From: Pedobacter foliorum | Lineage (GTDB): Bacteria; Bacteroidota; Bacteroidia; Sphingobacteriales; Sphingobacteriaceae | Length of the DNA: 64,000 bases | Direction: 5' to 3' | NCBI RefSeq assembly: GCF_013266735.1 | Contig: NZ_JABSNU010000002.1 | Location: 310,001-374,000 of the forward strand | Shown: positions 6,454 through 15,974 of the stretch, in pieces | How positions within the stretch are numbered: the first letter of the stretch is position 1 | Layout: each line of letters begins with the position of its first letter | Program-made: the position numbers and the translations under genes | The notes under the pieces: generated by a model | What the model was told of the DNA's origin: nothing | Seen by the model: the letters and a program-made list of their open reading frames with translations, nothing else | Database searches by the model: none

Positions 6454-9105
6454 TTGAAACTTTTACGGTACATCATTTTTTTAAACTTCCTTGTTTTATT
6501 AACATCTGTTGATAATCGGGCACTTGCGTCGAACAGTTTTTCATGGCAGCAAATAACTAAACAAGTAGATACAACTAAAAAAGGTAACGCACAAAGCGCG
6601 CCAAAAGATACGGTAGTTAGTGAGAAAATTGAATACTCTGCTCGGGATTCCAGTTATTTTGATAAGGAAAACGAAATGGTTTATCTGTATGGAAATGCCA
6701 GAGTTAAATATCAGGGCATCGAATTGGATGCAGACTATATTACCTATAATTCAAAAACGAAACTGATTTATGCAAGTGGAAGAACGGATGCTAAGGGGAA
6801 GTATGTAGGGAGGCCAATTTTTAAAATGACCGGACAATCTACATCGCTTGCAGATTCAATATTCTATAATACAGAAACCAGTGTTGGACGTATATGGGGA
6901 GTGTTTACTGAGCAGGAGGGTGGTTTCTTTACTGGAGGTAAAGCAAAGAAGCAACCTGATGATGAAATTCATAGCAAAGGCCAAACTTATAGTACCTGTA
7001 ATTTGCCCCATCCACACTTTGGGATTTATATTACAAAAGGTATTGTAACAGAAAAGCAAATTATTACAGGGCCTGTATATTTAAAGATAGAGGACATTCC
7101 ATTGCCTATTGGTTTGCCATTTGCATTTTTCCCCAAGCCTAATAAGAAGTCGTCGGGAGTTATTTTACCAAGTCCGGGAGAAGATGCTACTCGGGGTTTC
7201 TTTCTTAGAGAGGGAGGCTACTATCTGGGACTAAATGATTATTGGGATGCAAAAATGCTTGCTACAATTTATACCCGAGGCTCATATGAGGGAACTTTGT
7301 TGTCTAACTATACTAAAAGATATAAGTATAACGGAAATATAAACTTTAGGTATTCAAACTCAAGGTATGGCTTGGAGGGAACTCCGGAGTACAACCCTAG
7401 AAAAGATTTTAACTTACAGTGGACGCATACACAGAATGCAAATGCTAGGCCTGGTACTACGTTTTCTGCCTCAGTAGATGCAGGTACTAGTTCATTTAAT
7501 CAAAATACTGCAGGAGGTAGTAGCTATGATTACAACCAGTTTACTAAAAACACTTTAAGATCATCAATCTCATATGGAAAGATCTTTGGTAATGGGATAA
7601 CTCTTGGTGTTGCCGCTTCAGGTTCACAAGAAACACAAAACAAGACCGTGAGTTTACAGTTGCCAGACATAAGTTTAAGTGTACCTACTTTTAATCCGTT
7701 TGATTCTAAAGATAGATTGGGTGAGCAAAAATGGTATCAGAAGATCACAGTAGGTTATAATATGCAGGCCAGCAATAATATATCTACGACTGAAGATCAG
7801 TTATTCAAAAGAGAGTCTCTTAATAAATTTAAGAATGGGGTTAGTCACCAGATTCCAGTAAATATGGCATTTAATATATTGGATTATTTTAATTTCAATA
7901 CAGGGGTGTCTTACACGGAGAGATGGCAATTTCAAACGATAAGAAAGTCTTATTTGAAAGTGCTGAATAGCAGTGATCAGGAAATTATAGATACGGTACC
8001 CGGTTTTAAGCGTAATGGAGAGTATAGCTTGAATATGGGTGTTTCTACAAAGATTTACAGTACTGCTCAGTTTAGCAAATTTGGTAATTTTAAAGCTTTG
8101 AGGCATGTAATGACGCCTCAGGTAAGTTTTAGCTACAGACCTGATTTTTCTGATATAGCTAAAGGATATTATAAGAATGCCTTCTATACTGACGGAAGTC
8201 CAAAGATCGGTTTTGATGGAAAGCAACAAAAATATTCAATCTTTGAAGGATCCCCTTATGGATTTCCGGGTGCTGGACGTAATGCTTCAATTTCTTTTAG
8301 TCTAGATAATACCGTAGAGGCTAAAGTTTTAACTCCAAAAGATACTACAGGTAAAGGCGATAAAAAGATTCCGATTATTCAGGGTTTAAGTATTAGCGGT
8401 TCATATAATTTCCTTGCGCCAAGCTTTAAGTTGTCGACACTAGGATTTAGTGGAAGATCGCAGTTTACTGATAAATTAGGGGTTAATTATTATGGTACTT
8501 TAGATCCATATAGAACCAAGGATTCCGTTGATGCTTCAGGAAAGTTAATAAGAGTACTGATGGATGACTACGTTTGGAATGTAGGTAAATTGCCCCGACT
8601 TACCAATTTTGGATTCTCCTTTAACTACAGTCTAAATCCTGAAGCATTAAAAAAGAAGAATGAGAATGATAAAAATTTAAAGGATAAGGTAGCGAAAACC
8701 GGGATGACACCAGAGCAAGCTGAGGAATTAGCCAAAGTAAGCCGTGATCCTAATGCATTTGTAGATTTTAAAATTCCATGGAATTTTGCTTTTAGCTATA
8801 CTTTTAATTACAATACAGATAGGGTGGGACAAAACTCAACGATAACAAATACATTGAACTTTAATGGTGATGCAAACATCACCACGAAATGGAAGGTTCA
8901 ATTTAACTCGGGCTGGGATTTTAAAGCGAGTACCTTCTCTCAAACCTCTTTATCAATTTACAGAGATTTGCACTGCTGGGATATGAGTTTTAGCTGGATT
9001 CCTTTTGGAGCCTATCAGTTCTATTCTGTAGATATCAAAGTAAAAGCGTCAGTACTTCAGGATCTAAAACTGAGCAAGAGAAAGAATTACTATACCCGAT
9101 ACTAA
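6454..9105 (+). CDS. lptD: LPS-assembly outer-membrane protein LptD
   Basis: Outer-membrane beta-barrel that inserts lipopolysaccharide into the outer leaflet. The 883 residues show a signal peptide (about 1-26), an OstA/LptA-like periplasmic domain near 55-180 (YGNARVKYQGIELDADYI) and a long barrel region with alternating aromatic strands ending in a short basic C-terminus. This is the diverged Bacteroidota form, longer than the Escherichia coli protein. Start is TTG at 6454: no in-frame ATG or GTG precedes it, and the residues that follow form the signal peptide. It is 11 bp upstream of cinA, so the two are probably co-transcribed. The intergenic region with the divergent amidase operon is only about 56 bp. 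Confidence 0.88.
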   Translation: MKLLRYIIFLNFLVLLTSVDNRALASNSFSWQQITKQVDTTKKGNAQSAPKDTVVSEKIEYSARDSSYFDKENEMVYLYGNARVKYQGIELDADYITYNSKTKLIYASGRTDAKGKYVGRPIFKMTGQSTSLADSIFYNTETSVGRIWGVFTEQEGGFFTGGKAKKQPDDEIHSKGQTYSTCNLPHPHFGIYITKGIVTEKQIITGPVYLKIEDIPLPIGLPFAFFPKPNKKSSGVILPSPGEDATRGFFLREGGYYLGLNDYWDAKMLATIYTRGSYEGTLLSNYTKRYKYNGNINFRYSNSRYGLEGTPEYNPRKDFNLQWTHTQNANARPGTTFSASVDAGTSSFNQNTAGGSSYDYNQFTKNTLRSSISYGKIFGNGITLGVAASGSQETQNKTVSLQLPDISLSVPTFNPFDSKDRLGEQKWYQKITVGYNMQASNNISTTEDQLFKRESLNKFKNGVSHQIPVNMAFNILDYFNFNTGVSYTERWQFQTIRKSYLKVLNSSDQEIIDTVPGFKRNGEYSLNMGVSTKIYSTAQFSKFGNFKALRHVMTPQVSFSYRPDFSDIAKGYYKNAFYTDGSPKIGFDGKQQKYSIFEGSPYGFPGAGRNASISFSLDNTVEAKVLTPKDTTGKGDKKIPIIQGLSISGSYNFLAPSFKLSTLGFSGRSQFTDKLGVNYYGTLDPYRTKDSVDASGKLIRVLMDDYVWNVGKLPRLTNFGFSFNYSLNPEALKKKNENDKNLKDKVAKTGMTPEQAEELAKVSRDPNAFVDFKIPWNFAFSYTFNYNTDRVGQNSTITNTLNFNGDANITTKWKVQFNSGWDFKASTFSQTSLSIYRDLHCWDMSFSWIPFGAYQFYSVDIKVKASVLQDLKLSKRKNYYTRY

Positions 9106-9116
9106 TATTTGAATTT

Positions 9117-10364
9117 ATGCTAGCTGAAATAATAACTATAGGTGATGAGATTCTTATTGGTCAGATTGTAGATACCAATTCAGCCTGGATGGCTAAGGAA
9201 CTTAATCTGATCGGTATTAAAGTAAAACAAATTACGTCTGTATCTGATGATGCGGATCATATCATTGAAGCTTTAACATTTGCAGAGAAAAGAGCCAGGA
9301 TAATTCTAATCACAGGTGGCTTGGGGCCAACTAAAGATGATATTACTAAAATAACTTTGGCTAGGTATTTTAATATGGGCATCAGAAGAGATGAACCAAC
9401 ACTAGCACATATTACTGAAATCTTTGCGCGTTTTAACAAGCCAATGATTGAATCTAATATGAAACAAGCTGATGTGCCAGATGGTTGTACTGTTATCAAA
9501 AATGAAAATGGAACAGCACCTTGCATGTGGTTTGAACATAATGGTAACATCATAGTATCTATGCCGGGGGTTCCGTTCGAGATGATGTATTTGATGCAAG
9601 AGCAAATTCTTCCACGTTTAAAAAGCGCATTCAAGCTCCCTTTTATTGTTCATAAAACAATACTTACAGCTAATATAGGAGAGTCATTTCTTGCTGCTGA
9701 GATTGAAGATATTGAAAACAGTTTACCTGAACATATTAAACTTGCATACTTACCAAGATTAGGGCAAGTACGTTTAAGATTGAGTAGTGAGGGTACGGAC
9801 GAAACAATCTTGAAAGGTGAGGTTGAGGTGTATGCGCAGCAAATTATTGCCAGGGTAAAGAAAAACGTTGTTGTAGAAGAAGATATTGCTCTTGAAAAAG
9901 CGATTCTAAATATAATGGATAAGAGGAAGCTTACACTTTCGACAGCTGAAAGCTGCACTGGAGGTTACATTGCTCACCTTATTACCCAGCATCCGGGTTG
10001 TTCTTCAGTTTATGTAGGTGGAGCAGTTGTGTATTCTTATGAACTTAAAGAATCGGTATTAGGTGTTAGTTCTGAAACACTAAATAATTATGGTGCGGTG
10101 AGTGAGCAGACCGTAAAAGAAATGGCTCAGGGAGCAATAGATCATTTTAAAACGGACTATGCAGTAGCTGTAAGTGGAATTGCCGGCCCGGATGGCGGTA
10201 TGCCGGGTAAACCTGTTGGTACAGTGTGGATTGCAGTAGCTAGCAGCAAGGGTGTTGTTGCAAAGGTTTATAATTTTGGAAACAAAAGAGCTCAAAACAT
10301 AGAGCGTTCAGCCATAGCGGCTTTGACCATGATTTTGAACGAACTTAACCAATATGGGGATTAA
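9117..10364 (+). CDS. cinA: CinA-like protein (nicotinamide-nucleotide amidohydrolase)
   Basis: Two-domain cytoplasmic protein of 415 residues. The N-terminal MoaB/MogA-like COG1058 domain (about 1-170; IGDEILIGQIVDTNS, GGLGPTKDD) is associated in some relatives with ADP-ribose pyrophosphatase activity. The C-terminal PncC domain (about 260-412; STAESCTGG, SGIAGPDGG, KPVGTVW) deamidates nicotinamide mononucleotide and so feeds NAD recycling. Length and order match full-length CinA. Sits 11 bp after lptD. The older name 'competence/damage-inducible protein' does not imply competence here. Confidence 0.93.
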   Translation: MLAEIITIGDEILIGQIVDTNSAWMAKELNLIGIKVKQITSVSDDADHIIEALTFAEKRARIILITGGLGPTKDDITKITLARYFNMGIRRDEPTLAHITEIFARFNKPMIESNMKQADVPDGCTVIKNENGTAPCMWFEHNGNIIVSMPGVPFEMMYLMQEQILPRLKSAFKLPFIVHKTILTANIGESFLAAEIEDIENSLPEHIKLAYLPRLGQVRLRLSSEGTDETILKGEVEVYAQQIIARVKKNVVVEEDIALEKAILNIMDKRKLTLSTAESCTGGYIAHLITQHPGCSSVYVGGAVVYSYELKESVLGVSSETLNNYGAVSEQTVKEMAQGAIDHFKTDYAVAVSGIAGPDGGMPGKPVGTVWIAVASSKGVVAKVYNFGNKRAQNIERSAIAALTMILNELNQYGD

Positions 10365-10379
10365 GTGTTCAAAATACTT

Positions 10380-10387
10380 TACTTTTG
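10380..10387 (+). promoter_or_regulatory. Promoter -7 box for E2 gene
   Basis: TACTTTTG matches TAnnTTTG and is 28 nt upstream of the E2 ATG at 10415. No good -33 element at 19-21 nt is visible. Confidence 0.5.
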
Positions 10388-10414
10388 CATCCGATATCAA
10401 TCATAAAATAAAAA

Positions 10415-11770
10415 ATGGCTCAATACGAATTATTGTTACCTAAAATGGGGGAAAGTGTTGCGGAAGCAACCATCATTAAATGGGTTAAGCAGCCCGGAGA
10501 TATGATAGAGATGGATGATGCGATTCTGGAAATAGCTACAGATAAGGTTGATTCTGAAGTTCCTTCGCCAATAGCAGGTAAGCTAATTAAACAGTTATTT
10601 AAGGAAGATGAAGTGGTACAGGTAGGTACTGTTATTGCAATTATAGAAACAGATTCTTCAGTTGGTGAGCATGTGCCAGTTACTACACAAGAAACTGCTC
10701 AACCTATTGTTGAAAGTATCCCGGGTACAGAACAATTGGTGTCAAATGATACAGTTAGAAGTGCTGTGAAAGATAATAGCTCCGATCGTTTTTATTCTCC
10801 ATTGGTAAAAAATATCGCTACACAGGAGAATATTGCTGTAAGTGAACTGGATTCTATATCTGGTACAGGTGCTGAAGGACGTTTAACTAAGGATGACTTG
10901 TTAAATTATATTCAAAATAAAAAGACAGGTGGATCATTAGGTAACGCTGTTTCGGAAACACCTAAGAGTGCAGAACCAGTGGTTATTGTTAATGCTCCCA
11001 CGAACAATCCAAGTGTACAGCCTACTAAACCTGTATCTCAACCATTGACTAGTGTGAGTGGCAGTGATGAGATTATAGAGATGGATAGGATGCGTAAGCT
11101 GATTGCCGAGCATATGGTAATGAGCAAGCAAACTTCTCCTCATGTAACATCATTTGTTGAAGCAGATGTAACTAATTTGGTTTTGTGGCGTGAGAAAGTA
11201 AAAAATAGCTTCGAAAAAAGAGAAAATGAGAAGATTACCTTTACTCCATTGTTTATAGAAGCTGTTGCTAAAGCAATAAAAGACTATCCAATGATCAATG
11301 TTTCTGTAAGCGGAAACCAGATTATTAAAAAGAAAGATATAAATATTGGAATGGCCGCTGCTTTGCCTAGTGGCAATCTGATTGTTCCCGTTATTAAGAA
11401 TGCGGATCAGTTTAATTTGGTTGGTTTAACTAAGTCGGTAAATGATTTAGCAAGGAGAGCGCGTATTTCAAAGCTTAAACCTGATGAAACGCAAAATGGT
11501 ACGTTTACGCTAACTAATGTAGGTTCGTTTGGTAATGTGATGGGTACGCCTATTATTAATCAGCCACAGGTAGCTATTTTAGCTGTAGGCGCAATTAAAA
11601 AGAAACCAGCTGTATTAGAAACAGAATTTGGCGATGTAATAGCTATACGACATATGATGTTCCTTTCACTTTCTTATGACCACAGGGTTGTAGATGGAGC
11701 GCTTGGAGGTTCTTTTGTTAGAAGGGTAGCAGATTACCTTGAAAACTGGGATTTGAACAGAGAAATATAA
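10415..11770 (+). CDS. 2-oxo acid dehydrogenase E2 (dihydrolipoyllysine acyltransferase)
   Basis: Core acyltransferase of a 2-oxo acid dehydrogenase complex. The 451-residue protein has one N-terminal lipoyl domain (1-77) with the lipoylated Lys expected at K44 in TDKVDSE, a flexible linker, a peripheral subunit-binding domain at about 127-166, a second Pro/Thr-rich linker, and a catalytic domain from about 215 with SYDHRVVDG near the C-terminus supplying the active-site His. Whether it serves branched-chain 2-oxo acids, 2-oxoglutarate or pyruvate cannot be told from this sequence alone; a branched-chain type is likely. No E1 or E3 gene is adjacent. A clear terminator follows. Confidence 0.92.
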   Translation: MAQYELLLPKMGESVAEATIIKWVKQPGDMIEMDDAILEIATDKVDSEVPSPIAGKLIKQLFKEDEVVQVGTVIAIIETDSSVGEHVPVTTQETAQPIVESIPGTEQLVSNDTVRSAVKDNSSDRFYSPLVKNIATQENIAVSELDSISGTGAEGRLTKDDLLNYIQNKKTGGSLGNAVSETPKSAEPVVIVNAPTNNPSVQPTKPVSQPLTSVSGSDEIIEMDRMRKLIAEHMVMSKQTSPHVTSFVEADVTNLVLWREKVKNSFEKRENEKITFTPLFIEAVAKAIKDYPMINVSVSGNQIIKKKDINIGMAAALPSGNLIVPVIKNADQFNLVGLTKSVNDLARRARISKLKPDETQNGTFTLTNVGSFGNVMGTPIINQPQVAILAVGAIKKKPAVLETEFGDVIAIRHMMFLSLSYDHRVVDGALGGSFVRRVADYLENWDLNREI

Positions 11771-11779
11771 TATAAAGTA

Positions 11780-11803
11780 AAAGGCCCCATTTGGGGCCTT
11801 TTC
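11780..11803. terminator. Terminator between E2 gene and hom
   Basis: AAAAGGCCCCA / TGGGGCCTTTT forms an 11-bp hairpin with T-rich flanks on both strands, between convergent genes; it can serve both. Confidence 0.88.
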
Positions 11804-11825
11804 ACTATCAAAACAAAAATAATAA

Positions 11826-13067
11826 CTAGTTAAATAACACTTCCTCCTCAGAAATCTTTAAGATTTGCTGATCTGTGTAAGTGTACCTACCAGTATGAGC
11901 AATAAAAATATCCTTTTGCTCAAGAAGGTCGCGGTTAGCCAATAAACTCTTCAGGCTAACATTCCCAATTACATATTTGTAATCATTGCGGGAGAACCGC
12001 TCAATAATATTATCTATCTGAAGTTTGTCCAGCGTATACTCATGAGTATAACGAAGATAAACTTCAATGTTTACATTATCAGTATGTACTAATCCATTAT
12101 TCTGATGGTATTTCTTGTACTCATAACGATAATCATATCTTAATGCAGCTATGTCTGATAGAACAGCAGCTCCTGTAGGGTGGCCGCCCGCGCCTTTTCC
12201 GAAGAAAAATTGCTTATCTGCAAAGGCCGCTTGAACAGTTACTCCGTTATATTCGTTTTCTACATTAAATAAGAAATCATCAGATTTTACAAATTTTGGC
12301 AATACATAAGTAACAATCTGTTTAGTGCTTATTTTACGTGCAGTAGGTACCAGCTTAATTTTAAAGTTCTTTTCTCTGGCGTATTTAATGTCGTGCTCAG
12401 ATAAGTTTTGTATCCCTATGTTAAGTATCTTATTTGGATCAATAAACAATCCGTACGCATGAGCAGTTGCGATAGCCAGTTTAAATTTAGGGTCGTAGCC
12501 TCCAACATCAAGGATAGGGTTGGATTCGGCAAAGCCAAGATCCTGAGCTTGCTTTAATGCAACACCGTATTCAAGATTTTCATTAAATATTTTAGATAAA
12601 ATATAATTTGAAGAACCATTGAATATTCCGCTGATGCCATGAAGTAATTCATTATCGTAGTACTCTTCAAGATTACGGATAATGGGTATACTGCCACAAA
12701 CTGCACCTTCATATAGAAGCGAAGAGTTGTGTTTCTCCTGCAACTCAACCAACTCAGCCAAATGAGTAGCAATCATTTTTTTATTAGCAGAAACTACATT
12801 CTTTCCACTAATTAATGCTCTTTTTACAATGTTATATGCGACTTCCGCGTCATCAATCAATTCAACTATAGTGTTGATTTCACTATTGTCTAATATCTCA
12901 TCATGATTTGTGGTGAAAAGATGCGCGTCAAGGCTACGTTTTTTCTCAGGATTTTTAATAGCTATTTTAACGATTTCAAGGTTTAGATCCTGACCACGAA
13001 TAATATCATGTAGTCCTTGACCAACAACTCCAAAACCAAATAAACCGATCTTAAGTTTCTTACTCAT
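11826..13067 (-). CDS. hom: Homoserine dehydrogenase
   Basis: Reduces aspartate semialdehyde to homoserine with NAD(P)H, feeding methionine and threonine synthesis. The 413 residues have an N-terminal Rossmann motif GLFGFGVVGQGL (about 8-19), the family block VVSANKKMIATH near 105-117, the substrate-site segment with GISGIFNGSSNYIL, and GFAESNPILDVGGYDPKFKLAI. It is the last gene of metY-metX-hom, separated from metX by 7 bp. The C-terminal ~90 residues do not show an obvious ACT signature to me, so Thr feedback is uncertain. It lies under the SAM-I/leader control region at 15.6-15.9 kb, as expected for a Met-pathway gene. Confidence 0.94.
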   Translation of the reverse strand: MSKKLKIGLFGFGVVGQGLHDIIRGQDLNLEIVKIAIKNPEKKRSLDAHLFTTNHDEILDNSEINTIVELIDDAEVAYNIVKRALISGKNVVSANKKMIATHLAELVELQEKHNSSLLYEGAVCGSIPIIRNLEEYYDNELLHGISGIFNGSSNYILSKIFNENLEYGVALKQAQDLGFAESNPILDVGGYDPKFKLAIATAHAYGLFIDPNKILNIGIQNLSEHDIKYAREKNFKIKLVPTARKISTKQIVTYVLPKFVKSDDFLFNVENEYNGVTVQAAFADKQFFFGKGAGGHPTGAAVLSDIAALRYDYRYEYKKYHQNNGLVHTDNVNIEVYLRYTHEYTLDKLQIDNIIERFSRNDYKYVIGNVSLKSLLANRDLLEQKDIFIAHTGRYTYTDQQILKISEEEVLFN

Positions 13068-13074
13068 CTAAATA

Positions 13075-14133
13075 CTATGCTGTTTTATGTAATTTAATTA
13101 TTTTCTTATTTGCACTCTCTTTCAAGAATGTTCCGATTATGTTAGTCAAAATGTCAGTTTCAATTAAAAAACCATCATGACCATAAGCAGAGCTAATACT
13201 TTGAAGTGCTGCTCCAGGAATATTCTTTGCTAAAAAATCCTGTTCACAAAGTGGGAATAAAACGTCGTTTTCAATTCCTATTACTAAAGTGTTTGCTTTA
13301 ACTAATGATAAAGCATCAACTATACTTTTTCTGTTACGGCCAACGTTATGGCTGTCCATGGCTTTACTTAAGTACCAATAGCTGTATGCATTAAAGCGCT
13401 TACATAGTTTTTCTCCCTGATAATTCTGATAAGAAGCAGCTCTAAATGAACCAGTTTTGTCGTTTACACTTTCTAATTGAGTAGCTGAGTAAGCCTCGTA
13501 AGTGCGGTAAGATAATAAAGCAATACTTCTTGCAGCTTTTAAACCTTTTAGACCACCATCTGGTTGCTGGGCATAAAATGTACGATCCGTGCCAATTGCT
13601 AAACGCTGGCTCTCGTTAAATGCAATTCCCCAAGGGGAATGCACCGCATTTGTAGCCACAAGAATTAGATTTTCTATGCTTTTGTTATCAGTAATAGCCC
13701 ATTCTAAAGCCTGTTGACCACCAAGGGAGCCACCAATTAAGACTTTAATGTCTTGAATGCCGAGATGCGATGCAAGTAAGCGATGAGCAGCTACCATATC
13801 TCTAATGGTGAATTCTGGAAAAGCAAGGTAATAAGGTTGTCCTGTTACTGGATTTACACTTAAAGGATTAGTAGTGCCATAATTAGAACCTAATACATTT
13901 GCACAAATGATAAAGTGTTCTTCAGGATTAAACAGGTCATTATTACCGAAAAGCCCTTTCCACCAATCCAAAACATCTGCATTGGCAGTGAGTGCATGGC
14001 ATACCCAAATTACGTTATCTTTTTTGGCGTTTAATTTGCCATAAGTTTGATAAGCAATTTCTAGTTTACGCAGTTTCTTACCGTTCTCCAGTTTAAATTG
14101 TTTTGTGTATACATATGTTGCGGTAGTGCTCAT
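13075..14133 (-). CDS. metX: Homoserine O-acetyltransferase
   Basis: Transfers an acetyl group from acetyl-CoA to homoserine, the committed step of methionine synthesis by direct sulfhydrylation. The alpha/beta-hydrolase protein (352 aa) has the nucleophile elbow GGSLGGQQ (S136), the MetX block CHALTANADV and ANVLGSNYGTTNP, a late acid-region segment VIGIENDVLFPL and the catalytic His in YGHDGFL. Acetyl rather than succinyl specificity is inferred from the family and from the adjacent O-acetylhomoserine sulfhydrylase gene. Middle gene of metY-metX-hom; 25 bp after metY and 7 bp before hom. Confidence 0.95.
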   Translation of the reverse strand: MSTTATYVYTKQFKLENGKKLRKLEIAYQTYGKLNAKKDNVIWVCHALTANADVLDWWKGLFGNNDLFNPEEHFIICANVLGSNYGTTNPLSVNPVTGQPYYLAFPEFTIRDMVAAHRLLASHLGIQDIKVLIGGSLGGQQALEWAITDNKSIENLILVATNAVHSPWGIAFNESQRLAIGTDRTFYAQQPDGGLKGLKAARSIALLSYRTYEAYSATQLESVNDKTGSFRAASYQNYQGEKLCKRFNAYSYWYLSKAMDSHNVGRNRKSIVDALSLVKANTLVIGIENDVLFPLCEQDFLAKNIPGAALQSISSAYGHDGFLIETDILTNIIGTFLKESANKKIIKLHKTA

Positions 14134-14158
14134 TCTTTAGATCTTGTATCGTTTATTG

Positions 14159-15487
<1,329 letters not shown>

Positions 15488-15507
15488 TTATTAAGTTCTT
15501 TGAATGG

Positions 15508-15542
15508 ATACGTTTTACTTGATTTTAGTTTCAGAAACGTAT
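15508..15542 (-). promoter_or_regulatory. Hairpin between leader ORF and metY
   Basis: In the metY leader RNA, ATACGTTT (15542-15535) can pair with AAACGTAT (15515-15508), an 8-bp stem with a 19-nt loop, ending 45 nt before metY. No U-run follows, so it is not an evident intrinsic terminator. The rest of 15464-15610 holds only weak pairings such as CTTCC/GGAAG near 15602 and 15572; possible attenuator parts. Confidence 0.35.
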
Positions 15543-15610
15543 ATAGTTTTTTCGTACCCCTGTAAGAGGCCTTCCGTATGAATCTGAAATGCAAAAGGAA
15601 GATTTGTAAA

Positions 15611-15694
15611 TTATAGTATGCAACAGCACATGCAATTAGCCTGCTGAGGATAACAATAATTGAATAGATTCGAAGTAATTCTTACAGTTTTCAT
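15611..15694 (-). CDS. Cys-rich leader peptide (uORF) of the metY operon
   Basis: A 27-codon ORF with ATG at 15694 and TAA ending at 15611, lying 10 nt after the SAM-I aptamer and 147 nt before metY on the same transcript. It begins MKTVRITSNLFN and ends YCYPQQANCMCCCIL, so five of its last 14 residues are Cys, with a C-M-C-C-C run just before the stop. Such a run in a short leader before a sulfur-assimilation gene fits a leader peptide whose translation senses Cys (or Met) charging, as described for polycysteine leaders in mycobacteria. No product beyond regulation is implied. An in-frame second ATG (15631) would give only MCCCIL. No strong Shine-Dalgarno is seen, which is usual in this phylum. 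Function is inference. Confidence 0.62.
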   Translation of the reverse strand: MKTVRITSNLFNYCYPQQANCMCCCIL

Positions 15695-15703
15695 TTTGTT
15701 TCA

Positions 15704-15815
15704 ATTTATCTTTCCAAATGACACCATGTCTTTTGGTCAGGAATTGGCACCTTCTCCATTTTGGGAGGGTTGCCAGTGGGTCAAAGAGCCTGTCTCTCGC
15801 CACTTCTTTATAAAT
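15704..15815 (-). promoter_or_regulatory. SAM-I (S-box) riboswitch aptamer
   Basis: On the minus strand the aptamer elements appear in order: P1 ATTTAT (15815-15810) pairing with ATAAAT (15709-15704); P2 GTGG/CCAC; the conserved GGCAACC (15774-15768); P3 CTCC/GGAG; the highly conserved AAGGTGCCAATTCC (15753-15740); P4 GACA/TGTC (15730-15720 region); then the closing GGAAAGAT. It lies upstream of metY-metX-hom, exactly where SAM control is expected. Ligand binding should reduce expression of the operon; whether by termination or by affecting translation of the following leader ORF is not evident. Confidence 0.92.
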
Positions 15816-15868
15816 CAAACCTTTTGTTAAGGAAGGTTGACTTGATTAGCTTTCGCTAAATGATAATG

Positions 15869-15900
15869 CAAATGTAGATTTAAGTTAATAAATATCCAAA
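15869..15900 (-). promoter_or_regulatory. Promoter of the metY-metX-hom operon
   Basis: Minus-strand TTTG (15900-15897), a 20-nt spacer, then TACATTTG (15876-15869): an excellent match to the Bacteroidota TTTG-N19/21-TAnnTTTG promoter. Transcription would start near 15863, about 50 nt before the SAM-I aptamer. The -33 box lies inside an 18-bp inverted repeat. Confidence 0.8.
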
Positions 15901-15923
15901 ATTATATTTTGGATATTTATTAA
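15885..15923. repeat. 18-bp inverted repeat overlapping the met promoter
   Basis: TTAATAAATATCCAAAAT (15885-15902) and its perfect complement (15906-15923) around a 3-nt loop. It follows the gene at 15975-17093 and includes the -33 box of the metY promoter. It could be a weak AT-rich terminator, an operator, or both. Confidence 0.6.
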
Positions 15924-15974
15924 CTATTTGTATTTCAGTATTCTAATTTGTGTTTTTGATAAAATTCTTAAGCT

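Noticed and set aside
15636..15818. A 60-codon ORF on the minus strand upstream of metY
   Set aside because: It runs through the SAM-I aptamer in another frame; the aptamer's conserved bases explain the sequence. The 27-codon ORF at 15611-15694 is the better coding candidate.
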